From GCA-2686265 sp036010965 (GTDB lineage: Bacteria; Planctomycetota; UBA1135; GCA-002686595), in contig DASCMO010000011.1 of assembly GCA_036010965.1 (NCBI GenBank), positions 6,795-70,794 on the forward strand: a stretch of 64,000 nt of DNA, given 5' to 3'. A program made the position numbers and the translations under genes. Numbering within the stretch: the stretch's first letter is position 1; the number at the start of each line of letters is the position of its first letter. The notes beneath the pieces are model-generated. The model was given only the letters and a program-made list of their open reading frames with translations. It did no database searches and was not told the origin of the DNA. Shown piece by piece: positions 17,467-25,491 of the stretch.

Positions 17467-19596
17467 TCACCCCAGCTCCAGCTGACGGCGGGCGTCGACC
17501 TCGTCGCGGGCGATGGCCTCGACGGCGTCGTCGAGGCGTGCGGCCAGGTCCCAGGCCGGGTCGATCGCGCGGCGCACCTGGCGCATGAGCTGAACCGCCA
17601 TGCGCAGGGTGCGGCACAGGTCTCCGGGGCTGACCTGGCTGGCGGGCTCCAGCTCGTCGAAGGGGTGCCCGTCGGCCCAGTCGAGCACCGCGCCCGTCAA
17701 CCCCCACTGACAGAGACGGACCGGCGTGGCCCCTGAAAAGCGCGTGCAGCGCCCGGCCAGGGAGCGCACGACCCCGTCCACCCGCCGTCGCAGGGCCCCC
17801 TCGAGGCGCGCGGGGACGTGCACCGGCTCGCCCCGCCGCCGCTCCTCGTGGATCAACCCGCAGAAGACCATCGCCAGGGAGCGGGGCGCGAGGTCCTCGA
17901 GAGCGCCCGAGTAGAGCAGCTCGGTGACAGGCAGCTCGAAGCCGTTGATGTGGCGCGCCAGACGGCCCCGGGCGCGAACTCGCGAACCTTCCAGGTAGCC
18001 CAGATCCTCCAGAAAGGCGAGGTGCGCCTCGAGTCGGCGTCCCTGGCGGCGGCGGTTCTTCTCGCTCTCGCGCTGGGAGGTGCCGCGGTGCTGAAAGCAG
18101 TTGAACGACTTCTCCCAGGCCTCGTGAACGCGCTCGCGTCCCAGGCGCTCGATGAGGTGCAGGAGGCTCGCATAGGAGAGGCTGAAACGACTTTCCACGG
18201 GCTCCGGCTGTCCGCCGTGCAGGCGCGCCACGGGCGCCTCGCGCAGGTCCTTCTTGCTCAACATGCTGTAGACCAGGCCCGCGTCGTCGATGCCCTGGCG
18301 ACCGGCGCGTCCGGCCATCTGCAGGAAGTCGCGCGTGCGCATGTAGTCGAAATCCCGGCCGTCGAATTTTTCCAGCGAGCGGAAGATCACCGTGCGCGCC
18401 GGCATGTTGATGCCCAGGGCGAAGGTCTCTGTCGTGAAGAGCATGCGCAACAGGCCCGAGGTGAACATGCGCTCGACCAGCTCTTTGTGTACCGGCAGCA
18501 TGCCCGCGTGGTGTACGCCGACTCCGCGCCGGGCCATCGAGAAGACCTCGCCCACGCCCGCGTCCTCGGGCAGCTCGAAGAGCTCGATCAGTTCGGCCTG
18601 CAGGGTCGCCATGCGCGCGCGCTGATCGGCATCGAGCAGGTCGCGGTGCATGTTGTCGCGCGCGAGACGTTCGCACTCCTTGCGGCTGAAGGAGAAGACC
18701 AGGGCCGGCAACAGCCCGCTCTCCTCGAGGTCGTCGAAGAGCGGAGCGGCGTCGGGCGGCAGGCGGTCGGAGAGGTCTCGCGGGGCACGGCCGCCGCGGC
18801 CACCGCGACCGCCGCGCCCTCCGCGCCCACCGCGCCCGCCGCGACCGCCTCTGGCGGGCGGCGGTCCGAGGCCCCGCGCGGCTGCGGCCTCGCGCTTGCG
18901 CACGCGCTCGATTCGGCGCGGCTCGAAGGGGCCGCTGTCGGCGGTGAAGAGTCGGAATTCGAGGGGCACCGGGCGGCGGGTCGAGCTGACAATCTCGATT
19001 TCCCGCGGGCGGATCTCGCCGATCCACTCCCCGAGCTCTTCGAGGTTCGAGATCGTGGCCGAGAGGCAGATGAAGCGCACGCTCTCCGGCGCGAAGATCA
19101 GGCTCTCCTCCCAGACCGTCCCGCGCTCGGGGTCGTCCATGAAGTGGACCTCGTCGAAGATCACGAACTCCACGTCCTCGAGGGTGCGCGGGCTCTCGAA
19201 CATCGCGTTGCGCAGGATCTCGGTCGTCATCACCAGCACCTGCGCTCCGGCGTTCAGGGTCACGTCGCCGGTCATGAGCCCCACGTCGATGTCCGGATCG
19301 GCGCGGAAGTCGCGGTACTTCTGGTTCGAGAGGGCCTTGATGGGGGCCGTGTAAATGCAGCGCCGACCGGCCTTCACCGCGTCCGCGATGGCGTACTCGG
19401 CCACCAGGGTCTTGCCGGCGCCCGTGGGGGCGCTCACGAGCACGTCCCGGCCGCTCTGGATGGCGTGAATGGCACGGCGCTGGAAACGGGAGAGGGTCAG
19501 GCCCTTCCAGGAGCGCGGAGCCCGGGTGAATTCCTCCTCGCCGTCGTTCGGTTCGGCGTCGGAACCCGGTCCGCGCGCTTGAGACCGCTGGCTCAT
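17467..19596 (-). CDS. Ski2/Mtr4-like DEVH-box RNA helicase with internal RGG tract
   Basis: A superfamily 2 helicase of the Ski2 group, expected to unwind structured RNA or RNA-protein complexes. The 709 residues carry SAPTGAGKTLVAEYA (motif I), TAPIKALSNQKYRDF, TGDVTLNAGAQVLVMTTE, FDEVHFMDD (DEVH box), SATISN, FALGINMPARTV and QMAGRAGRQGID (motif VI), then a helical C-terminal region. Between the two RecA-like domains, at about residues 249-272, is a run of RGG repeats ending in APRDLSDRL, encoded near 18785-18852. I use the ATG at 19596 (MSQRSQARG) rather than the upstream in-frame start. It is divergent from the small gene at 19697. Bacterial members are known in actinobacteria and cyanobacteria; the RNA target is unknown. 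Confidence 0.9.
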   Translation of the reverse strand: MSQRSQARGPGSDAEPNDGEEEFTRAPRSWKGLTLSRFQRRAIHAIQSGRDVLVSAPTGAGKTLVAEYAIADAVKAGRRCIYTAPIKALSNQKYRDFRADPDIDVGLMTGDVTLNAGAQVLVMTTEILRNAMFESPRTLEDVEFVIFDEVHFMDDPERGTVWEESLIFAPESVRFICLSATISNLEELGEWIGEIRPREIEIVSSTRRPVPLEFRLFTADSGPFEPRRIERVRKREAAAARGLGPPPARGGRGGRGGRGGRGGRGGRGGRAPRDLSDRLPPDAAPLFDDLEESGLLPALVFSFSRKECERLARDNMHRDLLDADQRARMATLQAELIELFELPEDAGVGEVFSMARRGVGVHHAGMLPVHKELVERMFTSGLLRMLFTTETFALGINMPARTVIFRSLEKFDGRDFDYMRTRDFLQMAGRAGRQGIDDAGLVYSMLSKKDLREAPVARLHGGQPEPVESRFSLSYASLLHLIERLGRERVHEAWEKSFNCFQHRGTSQRESEKNRRRQGRRLEAHLAFLEDLGYLEGSRVRARGRLARHINGFELPVTELLYSGALEDLAPRSLAMVFCGLIHEERRRGEPVHVPARLEGALRRRVDGVVRSLAGRCTRFSGATPVRLCQWGLTGAVLDWADGHPFDELEPASQVSPGDLCRTLRMAVQLMRQVRRAIDPAWDLAARLDDAVEAIARDEVDARRQLELG

Positions 19597-19696
19597 CCCT
19601 GTATCTAAACAGTTCACCGGCCACAACCGAAGCCGATGCCCGGGCAGACTGCACCGGTCCCGAGACGCCGACGATCACCGAGCCACAGGACGCACA

Positions 19697-19945
19697 TTGG
19701 AAAAGCAGAATACGATCAGGACCGCCGACCGCAGCCTCGCCACCCTGAAGCTGGTCTCCCGGCTCCTGGGACACGAGCTCCGCAGCCAGGCCTCCGCCAA
19801 GGCCATCAGCCTCTCGCGCGAAGAGGTCGAGGAGATCCAGGTCACCCTCGACCTTTTCATCGACCAGGCCACGCGGGGCCAAGGCTCGGCGGTGGGGATC
19901 AAGGCCGCCGGCGGCGAGCGCCGCATCGTCCCCGCGAGCAACTGA
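19697..19945 (+). CDS. Small protein of unknown function
   Basis: An 82-residue product, helical in appearance (LATLKLVSRLLGHELRS, then LSREEVEEIQVTLDLFID), with no cysteine and no membrane segment. The start is TTG, with AGGA six bases upstream. It ends 7 bases before the FtsQ-like gene, so the two should be co-transcribed. I do not recognise a family. The charged amphipathic helices and the position suggest a small regulatory or scaffold protein, but that is a guess. Confidence 0.6.
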   Translation: MEKQNTIRTADRSLATLKLVSRLLGHELRSQASAKAISLSREEVEEIQVTLDLFIDQATRGQGSAVGIKAAGGERRIVPASN

Positions 19946-19952
19946 GACTGCT

Positions 19953-20846
19953 GTGAGGCCCCGCCCGGGGACTCGAGCGCAGCAAGGCACCCGCGCCATT
20001 GCGGGGCGCCGGGGGCGCGTCCCGCTCTGGGTCGTGCTGCTGCTCGGCGGCGGTCTGGTCTCCCTCGCCTGCAAGGTCCTCTCGGAGCACTTCCTGGACA
20101 GCGATGTGGCCGTGATCGACACGCGGCGCGTCGCCATCGAGGGCGCGGACTGGGCGCCCGCCGGCTGGAGTGCCTCGCTCGCGGCGCGCCTCGCCGCCCA
20201 CGGCCCGGTCTCAAGCCTGGACAGCAAAGGCCGCCGCGCCCTGGTGGCCGAGGTCGAGGCCTCGCCCTTCGTGCGCTCGGTGACCACCGAGCACGTCCTG
20301 TGGCCCGACGGCCTGGCCCTCGACGTCGAGTTGCGCCGGCCGGTCGCCAGCCTGCGCACGCGCGACGGGCGCTTCCGTATCGTGGCGGCGGACGGCACGG
20401 TGTTGCCCGGACTCTGGCCCACGCCCCCCGAACACGCAGACGGCGTCCTGCCCGTGGTCGGTCCCAACGACGGCGCGCTCTTCGACCTGCGAGCGGGCGA
20501 CGAGCTGGTCGAGGAGCGCCATCTCGACGCGCTCTCGGTGGCCGTCTCCCTCGGGGTGCACCTGAGCGCCGAGGAGATGCGCTTCCTCGGCCCGGTGTTG
20601 ATCGACGCCGAGCTGGCGCGCGCCTCGTCGGTCGACGAGCCGGGTACGCGCCTGTTCCTCGAGGACAAACGCCTGGTGTTCTTCGGTCGAGCCCCGCGCG
20701 AGGCGCGACCGGGCGAGCTGCCCGAGGCGCACAAGTGGGCCCACCTGCGCCGGGCCATCGGGACCCTCGGGGACGGCGCCGATTGGGACCTCCTCGACGT
20801 GCGCTGGGACCGCGGCCGGATCCGCTACCGCGAGCGGGCGGGCTGA
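19953..20846 (+). CDS. FtsQ/DivIB-like single-pass membrane protein with POTRA domain
   Basis: A 297-residue protein with a short basic cytoplasmic N-terminus, one membrane segment (about 23-43, VPLWVVLLLGGGLVSLACKVL) and an extracytoplasmic part. Residues about 52-120 look like the POTRA fold of FtsQ (TRRVAIEGADWAPAG, then RRALVAEVEASPFVRSV and LALDVELRRPVASL), followed by the FtsQ-type beta region (FRIVAADGTVLPGLW). In other bacteria FtsQ links FtsB/FtsL to the division ring. No dcw-cluster gene (mur, ftsW, ftsA, ftsZ) is nearby. Start GTG at 19953. The similarity is structural and weak in sequence, so another POTRA protein is possible. Confidence 0.6.
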   Translation: MRPRPGTRAQQGTRAIAGRRGRVPLWVVLLLGGGLVSLACKVLSEHFLDSDVAVIDTRRVAIEGADWAPAGWSASLAARLAAHGPVSSLDSKGRRALVAEVEASPFVRSVTTEHVLWPDGLALDVELRRPVASLRTRDGRFRIVAADGTVLPGLWPTPPEHADGVLPVVGPNDGALFDLRAGDELVEERHLDALSVAVSLGVHLSAEEMRFLGPVLIDAELARASSVDEPGTRLFLEDKRLVFFGRAPREARPGELPEAHKWAHLRRAIGTLGDGADWDLLDVRWDRGRIRYRERAG

Positions 20847-20916
20847 GGCGCATGAGGTCGGCCAGGATCCTCCCTGGGAGGCGAGCGCGATCTGCACGGC
20901 TCTCCGGCCCGCGAGG

Positions 20917-21534
20917 ATGGCGCCAGTGAGCCGCGCGGGGGCGAGCCTGGCCTGGGCCCTGTCCCTGGCGCCCTGCGTGGCGTGGGGCGCGGCGCGCGAG
21001 TCCCTGGGCGACGCCTCGCGCCTGGCCCTGGTGGCGGCGGTCTGGCTGGCCCTGGTGGGGCTGCCCGCAGCGGCCGGGGCGGTGGAGGAGGCGCGCGCCT
21101 GGCCGCGGGCCCTGGCCCTGGCCCTGCCGCCGGCGGCCTGCGCGGCCTGGCTCGACCTACGGGCGGGACACGCGCTCGAGGCCCTGGGGCTCACGGCGAT
21201 CGGCGCTCTGGCGCTCTTCGCCGTTCTGGGCGAGGCGCGCCGCGCGGCGGCTGGATCGGGGGGGATCGGCCTGTACGCGCCCCTCTGGCTGGTGCTCGTG
21301 CCGGGCGCCCCGGGCCTGCGCGCGGCCCTGGGCTGGGCGGCCACCGGCCCTGGCGAGCCCTTCGGAGTCGTGCGCTGGCTGGCGGAGCGCGGACCCGTGG
21401 GCTGGGCCTTCGCGCGCCTCGCACCCGGGCCGGCGGTGGCGCCCTGGATCGGCGTCGCGGCCCTGGCGGCTGTCCTCTGGGCGGCGGGCAAAATCGATGG
21501 CCGAGGAGCCCTTCGGGAACAGGTGCGCGGGTGA
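20917..21534 (+). CDS. Polytopic membrane protein of unknown function
   Basis: A 205-residue, Ala/Leu/Trp-rich protein with about five membrane segments, starting at ATG 20917. No motif is recognised. The stop overlaps the GTG start of the next gene (GTGA), so the two products are likely made together and may interact. High-GC composition inflates Ala and Arg content in every frame, but the regular alternation of hydrophobic segments and the coupled start support this being a real gene. Confidence 0.5.
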   Translation: MAPVSRAGASLAWALSLAPCVAWGAARESLGDASRLALVAAVWLALVGLPAAAGAVEEARAWPRALALALPPAACAAWLDLRAGHALEALGLTAIGALALFAVLGEARRAAAGSGGIGLYAPLWLVLVPGAPGLRAALGWAATGPGEPFGVVRWLAERGPVGWAFARLAPGPAVAPWIGVAALAAVLWAAGKIDGRGALREQVRG

Positions 21535-22550
21535 TCGCCGTCGCCTTGAGTTGCGCCATGACCCTGGGCACTCCCGCATCCCAGGACGCCTTTCAGGCGG
21601 CGGAGTTGCGCCTGGAGGGCCCGCTTTCGGAGGTCACGATCGAGGGCGGCGGCGGCTGGACGACGCGCGTCGTGGGCGAGCTGGGCGCGGGGGAGGTGCG
21701 CACCCTGCGCGTGCCCATCGTTGTCGCGGACGTTCCTTTGCAGGCCGCCGCGCCGGCGCTGAGCTTCGCTCCCAGCGACGGCGGCGGCGACGCGGCCCTC
21801 GCTCCCGCCTCCTCGCCGCCGCCGGGCTGGGAAGCCCTGCCCGCGGGCCTGCGGCGCCGGACCTTGCCGCCTGTGCACGCCACCCGAATCGGACCGGGCG
21901 CGCCGCGCCTGGCGCTGATCGCCGCGGCCGCCGTGCTCTCCCTGGCGTTCTGGCGCAAGACCCCCGCGGCCCTCGCGGCGGGGATCGCGGCCTGCGCCCT
22001 GTGCTTCGTCCTGCCCGATCGCCCGCCGCCGCGGGCCGCGTTGGAGGTCCTCGAAGGGGACGGGGCGAGCGGGCGCTGGCTGCGGGTGAGGGGCGCGCTC
22101 TCGACCCTCGAGGTGGAAGCCGGGAGCGCGGGCTGGTGCGAGTCGATGCCGGTCTCTTCTGGGCGACGCCTGGAGGTCACCCTGGCCGGTGGTCTGCGCT
22201 GGACCCTGGTGGGGGAGGGCCTGGCGCTCTACGCCCTGGAGCCGGGCGGCGACCTCGGGCGCCTGGGACCGGAGGGCAACGAGGTCCGCGACCTGGCGGC
22301 CGCCTGGCGCCGGGACGGGGCGGGGCGCTGGACCTTTCACGGGCCCTGGGGGCGAGGCGATCCCATGCCGGTGGCCCGCGCGGGCGCGAGCGCACCCGCG
22401 AGCGACCCTGCGGGCGCCCCGCCCGGCTGGCTGATCTCGGCCCTACCGCAAGGGGTCGGCGTCACCGTGGGGCGCGCCGCGGCGGGCACGGGCGGTGTGC
22501 CGCTCTGGGTGCGCTGGGTGGAGGGGCCCTCTTTCAATGAAAGGCGTTGA
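21531..22550 (+). CDS. Exported/membrane protein of unknown function
   Basis: A 339-residue product beginning VIAVALSCAMTLGTPASQ, a probable signal peptide or anchor. The first extracytoplasmic region (about 20-110) is beta-rich (RLEGPLSEVTIEG, RTLRVPIVVADVPL). Two hydrophobic segments follow (LALIAAAAVLSLAFW and ALAAGIAACALCFVLP), and then a second beta-rich region of about 180 residues. No family is recognised. It is coupled to the upstream membrane gene by a four-base overlap. The -35 element of the rplM promoter overlaps its stop codon. Confidence 0.5.
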   Translation: MIAVALSCAMTLGTPASQDAFQAAELRLEGPLSEVTIEGGGGWTTRVVGELGAGEVRTLRVPIVVADVPLQAAAPALSFAPSDGGGDAALAPASSPPPGWEALPAGLRRRTLPPVHATRIGPGAPRLALIAAAAVLSLAFWRKTPAALAAGIAACALCFVLPDRPPPRAALEVLEGDGASGRWLRVRGALSTLEVEAGSAGWCESMPVSSGRRLEVTLAGGLRWTLVGEGLALYALEPGGDLGRLGPEGNEVRDLAAAWRRDGAGRWTFHGPWGRGDPMPVARAGASAPASDPAGAPPGWLISALPQGVGVTVGRAAAGTGGVPLWVRWVEGPSFNERR

Positions 22551-22575
22551 TGGCCCCGGGGGCGCCCGCTACCCT
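22547..22575 (+). promoter_or_regulatory. Probable sigma-70 promoter for rplM-rpsI
   Basis: TTGATG at 22547-22552 and TACCCT at 22570-22575 are separated by exactly 17 bases, an optimal spacing. The -35 element overlaps the stop codon of the upstream gene. Transcription would begin near 22582, giving a leader of about 142 bases. Confidence 0.5.
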
Positions 22576-22581
22576 CTTTGG

Positions 22582-22723
22582 CCCTGTTCGGGATCCATCG
22601 CGCCTACCGGCGCCCTCCCGGCCGACCCCTCTCCGGACGAAATCGCTCCGGGCGAACCTGTTGCGGACGATCCGTCTTCCTGACGGACCCCCGCCCGACC
22701 GATCCCCGAAGACCTCCCGATTC
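22582..22723 (+). promoter_or_regulatory. Structured 5' leader of rplM
   Basis: Between the predicted start of transcription and the rplM ATG lie short stems: CCGGA/TCCGG around 22632-22650 and a clean hairpin TCCGTC-TTCCT-GACGGA at 22671-22687. Ribosomal-protein operons are often feedback-controlled through such leaders, and L13 is the autoregulator of this operon in E. coli. Whether this leader binds L13 is inference. Confidence 0.35.
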
Positions 22724-23155
22724 ATGCGCACGACCCACGTCAAGGCCTCCGACGTCGAGGACCGCTGGCTCCTGTTCGACGCCTCCCGCTTCCCCCTCGG
22801 ACGCATGGCGAGCGCTATCGCCACGCGCCTGATCGGCAAGGACCGTCCGACCTACACGCCCAGCGAGCACGGCGCCACCCACGTGGTGGTCATCAACAGC
22901 GCCCAGACCGTCCTGACTGGCAAGAAGTCGACGGACAAGGAATACCAGTCTTACTCCGGATACCCCGGCGGCCGCCACGTGCGCAGCGCAGAGCTGATCC
23001 GCAGCGTGCGCCCCAGTGACATGGTGACCCTCGCCGTGCGGCGCATGCTGCCGAAGAACAAGCTCGGGCGCACGATGCTCTCTCACCTGAAGGTCTACCC
23101 GGGTGCCGATCACCCGCACACCGCCCAGCAGCCGGTCGCTGTGGAGAAACTCTGA
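22724..23155 (+). CDS. rplM: 50S ribosomal protein L13
   Basis: An early-assembly protein of the large ribosomal subunit. The 143 residues match the usual length. Visible family segments are WLLFDASRFPLGRMAS at the start, LIGKDRPTYTP, VVVINSAQTVLTGKK, YSGYPGG, AVRRMLPKNKLGR and LKVYPGADHPH. The ATG at 22724 gives MRTTHVKASDVEDRW; in-frame sequence upstream is the leader. rpsI follows after 4 bases, the standard L13-S9 pair. Confidence 0.98.
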   Translation: MRTTHVKASDVEDRWLLFDASRFPLGRMASAIATRLIGKDRPTYTPSEHGATHVVVINSAQTVLTGKKSTDKEYQSYSGYPGGRHVRSAELIRSVRPSDMVTLAVRRMLPKNKLGRTMLSHLKVYPGADHPHTAQQPVAVEKL

Positions 23156-23159
23156 TCCG

Positions 23160-23555
23160 ATGACAGACACCAAGTACATCTGGGGCCTCGGCCGCCGCAA
23201 GTCATCCGTGGCCCGCGTGCGGATCTGCAGCGGCGCGGGCGCCTTCCTCGTCAACGGCAAGGAAGTCGGCGTTTTCTTCTCCACGGTCCAGAACCGCGAT
23301 CGCGCCCAGGCGCCCCTCTCGGCCACTGAGACGACCGGGACCTACGATGTGTTCTGCAACGTCAACGGCGGCGGCACGACCGGCCAGGCGGATGCCGTGC
23401 GCATGGGCCTCGCGCGAGCGCTGAAGACGGCCAATCCCGGGTTCGAAGAGGTCCTACGCGGGGGCGGCCTGTTGACCCGTGACAGCCGCATGAAGGAGCG
23501 CAAGAAGTACGGCCGGCGCGGAGCGCGCCGCGGGTTCCAGTTCTCGAAGCGCTAG
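23160..23555 (+). CDS. rpsI: 30S ribosomal protein S9
   Basis: A 131-residue small-subunit protein whose C-terminal tail reaches the P-site tRNA. The product begins MTDTKYIWGLGRRKSSVARV, the standard S9 opening, has NGGGTTGQADAVRMGLARAL in the middle, and ends with RKKYGRRGARRGFQFSKR, the usual basic tail with terminal KR. It starts 4 bases after the rplM stop and is co-transcribed with it. Confidence 0.98.
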   Translation: MTDTKYIWGLGRRKSSVARVRICSGAGAFLVNGKEVGVFFSTVQNRDRAQAPLSATETTGTYDVFCNVNGGGTTGQADAVRMGLARALKTANPGFEEVLRGGGLLTRDSRMKERKKYGRRGARRGFQFSKR

Positions 23556-23606
23556 GAACGCGGCAAGCCGGAAGCGCCCTCCCACGGCGCGCCGCCCAAG
23601 AACACC

Positions 23607-24359
23607 ATGGCGGGCCACTCTCACTCCGCGAACATCAAGCACCGCAAGAACGCGGTGGATGCGAAGCGTGGGAAGCTCTTCAGCAAGCTGGCGCGGGCCG
23701 TCATCTCCGCCGCGCGCCAGGGGGGTGGGGACCTCGACGGCAACCCACGCCTGAAGCTGGCGGTCGAGAAGGCCAAGGCGGGCAACATGCCCAAGGACTC
23801 GATCGCGCGCGCCATCCGGCGCGGGACCGGCGAGGGCGGCGACGCGAGCCAGTACGAGGACCTGCTCTACGAGGGCTACGCCGCGGGCGGGGTGGCGATC
23901 CTGGTGGCCTGTCTGACCGACAACCGGCACCGCACGTCGCCCGAGATCAAGCACCTCTTCGACAAGAACGAGGGCAACCTGGGCTCTCCCGGCTCGGTGG
24001 CCTTTCTCTTCGACCTGCGCTCGGTCTTCGGGGCCGAGATCGGTGAGCGGGGCGAGGACGCCTGGCTGGACCTGGCCCTGGAAGCGGGAGCCGAGGATGT
24101 GGAGTTCGACGCCGGCTACGTCACGGTCCTGGCCCCGGCGGTCGAGTTCCTCGATGTGAAGAGCGCCCTGGAGGAGGTCGGGGTCGAACTCTCCTCGGCC
24201 GAGACGGCCTACGTGCCCCAGAACAGCGTGGCGGTCGAGGAGCGGGATATCGCGCGCCGCGTCCTGCGCCTGATCGAGGCCCTCGAGGACAACGACGACG
24301 TTCAGCACGTCTATGCCAACTACGACATGCCGGCCGAATGGCTCGCCGGGGAAGAGTGA
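23607..24359 (+). CDS. YebC/PmpR family DNA-binding protein
   Basis: A 250-residue member of the YebC family, beginning MAGHSHSANIKHRKNAVDAK, with KLARAVISAARQGGGD, NMPKDSIARAIRRGTGEG, YEGYAAGGVAILVACLTDN and LGSPGSVAFLFD, all diagnostic. Members are described either as transcriptional regulators or, more recently, as ribosome-associated factors that relieve stalling at polyproline. The second role would suit the position 51 bases after rpsI. All three domains are complete. Confidence 0.95.
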   Translation: MAGHSHSANIKHRKNAVDAKRGKLFSKLARAVISAARQGGGDLDGNPRLKLAVEKAKAGNMPKDSIARAIRRGTGEGGDASQYEDLLYEGYAAGGVAILVACLTDNRHRTSPEIKHLFDKNEGNLGSPGSVAFLFDLRSVFGAEIGERGEDAWLDLALEAGAEDVEFDAGYVTVLAPAVEFLDVKSALEEVGVELSSAETAYVPQNSVAVEERDIARRVLRLIEALEDNDDVQHVYANYDMPAEWLAGEE

Positions 24360-24416
24360 TCGGTTCCCCCGTGGCGAGGGTTGCAACGGGAGCTCTGATG
24401 GGGTTCGCTGGGCATC

Positions 24417-25403
24417 ATGGGTGATGGATTGAGAACGATCTGGATCGTGACCACCGACGAGATCCTGCTGGCCCAGACGCGGACCGCCGCGACGGGCCTG
24501 GAGGGGGACGACCACGGGCAGGGAGAGGCCGCGGCCACCGACGCCCTGGAGGGCTGGGAGGTAAAGACCGTCGATTCCATCGAGCTGCTCACCCAGCAGC
24601 CGCCGGCCATCGGAGACGTGATCCTGCTCGACAAGTGGTTGCGCGGCGAAAACGTCTACGAGGCGTGCCGCGGCCTGACCGGGCGCACTCGCAGCCGGAT
24701 CTTCATCATCGCTGAGCACGAGAACGAGGCGGCCCTCTCGATCGCCTCCTTCTGCGGTGCGGGGGGGATCATCAACCGGCCGGTCACCCCCACCAACCTG
24801 CGCGAGGCCATCGACGCCTCCCCGGTCCCGCGGCCCGCCTGGCGCGACGACGCTAGGGGGCCCACCGAAGAGCGCGAGCCCGCCTTCCCCGAGAAGCTCC
24901 TGGTGGAGATCGCTACCGGTCGCCCGGACGTGAACCTCGTGAACGCCCTGGTCGATCCGCAGACCAGCCTGTTCAACTTCGCCTTCCTGAACTTCAAGCT
25001 CGACGAGGAGTTCAAACGGGCCCAGCGTTTCCACGACTCCCTCTCGTGCGTCATGCTCGGTTTCGAGGGACAGGCCGGCGATGACGTCTTGCGCGAGCTG
25101 GCGGGCATCATCCTGGAAGGCTCGCGGGACACGGACGTGCTTGGTCGCTTCGACGAGAGCGCGTTCCTGTTTCTGCTGCCGCGCACCGCAGCCGAAGGAG
25201 CCGGCATCATGGCGCGGCGCGTGGGCGATCGGGCTCAGGAACGTGGCCTGACCGATCTGGTCGGGGACGCCCTGATCATCTCGGTCGGCATCTCGTGCTG
25301 CCCCCATCCCGAGATCCGCGAGCGCGAGGACCTCTACCGCTGTGCCCGCGAGGCTTTCGTCGAGGCCCGAGCCGCCGGCGGCGGCGTGATCGCCTGCTCC
25401 TGA
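24417..25403 (+). CDS. Receiver-like domain fused to degenerate GGDEF domain
   Basis: A 328-residue cytoplasmic protein. Residues about 5-130 look like a receiver domain (IWIVTTDEILLAQT, then DVILLDKWLRG where the phospho-acceptor strand would be, IFIIAEHENE and GIINRPVTPTNLREAI). Residues about 165-325 follow the GGDEF-domain pattern (LVDPQTSLFNFAFLNFKLDE at the start, ending RCAREAFVEARAAGGG). The active-site segment reads GRFDESAF instead of RxGGDEF, so cyclic-di-GMP synthesis is unlikely; GTP binding or protein interaction may remain. It sits between yebC and the FHA/kinase genes and may belong to the same signalling block. Confidence 0.75.
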   Translation: MGDGLRTIWIVTTDEILLAQTRTAATGLEGDDHGQGEAAATDALEGWEVKTVDSIELLTQQPPAIGDVILLDKWLRGENVYEACRGLTGRTRSRIFIIAEHENEAALSIASFCGAGGIINRPVTPTNLREAIDASPVPRPAWRDDARGPTEEREPAFPEKLLVEIATGRPDVNLVNALVDPQTSLFNFAFLNFKLDEEFKRAQRFHDSLSCVMLGFEGQAGDDVLRELAGIILEGSRDTDVLGRFDESAFLFLLPRTAAEGAGIMARRVGDRAQERGLTDLVGDALIISVGISCCPHPEIREREDLYRCAREAFVEARAAGGGVIACS

Positions 25404-25491
25404 GGGAGCCGCGCCCCCGGTGAGGGGCGCAGCACCGGGCTGCGGGCTGGGAAAAATGGAAGGCGTCGGGTCCCGCATGGGGGGCTGATCC

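Noticed and set aside
17459..20758. A 1099-codon minus-strand frame across the helicase and FtsQ-like genes
   Set aside because: It is Arg/Pro/Ala-rich, has no motif, and contradicts the helicase frame.
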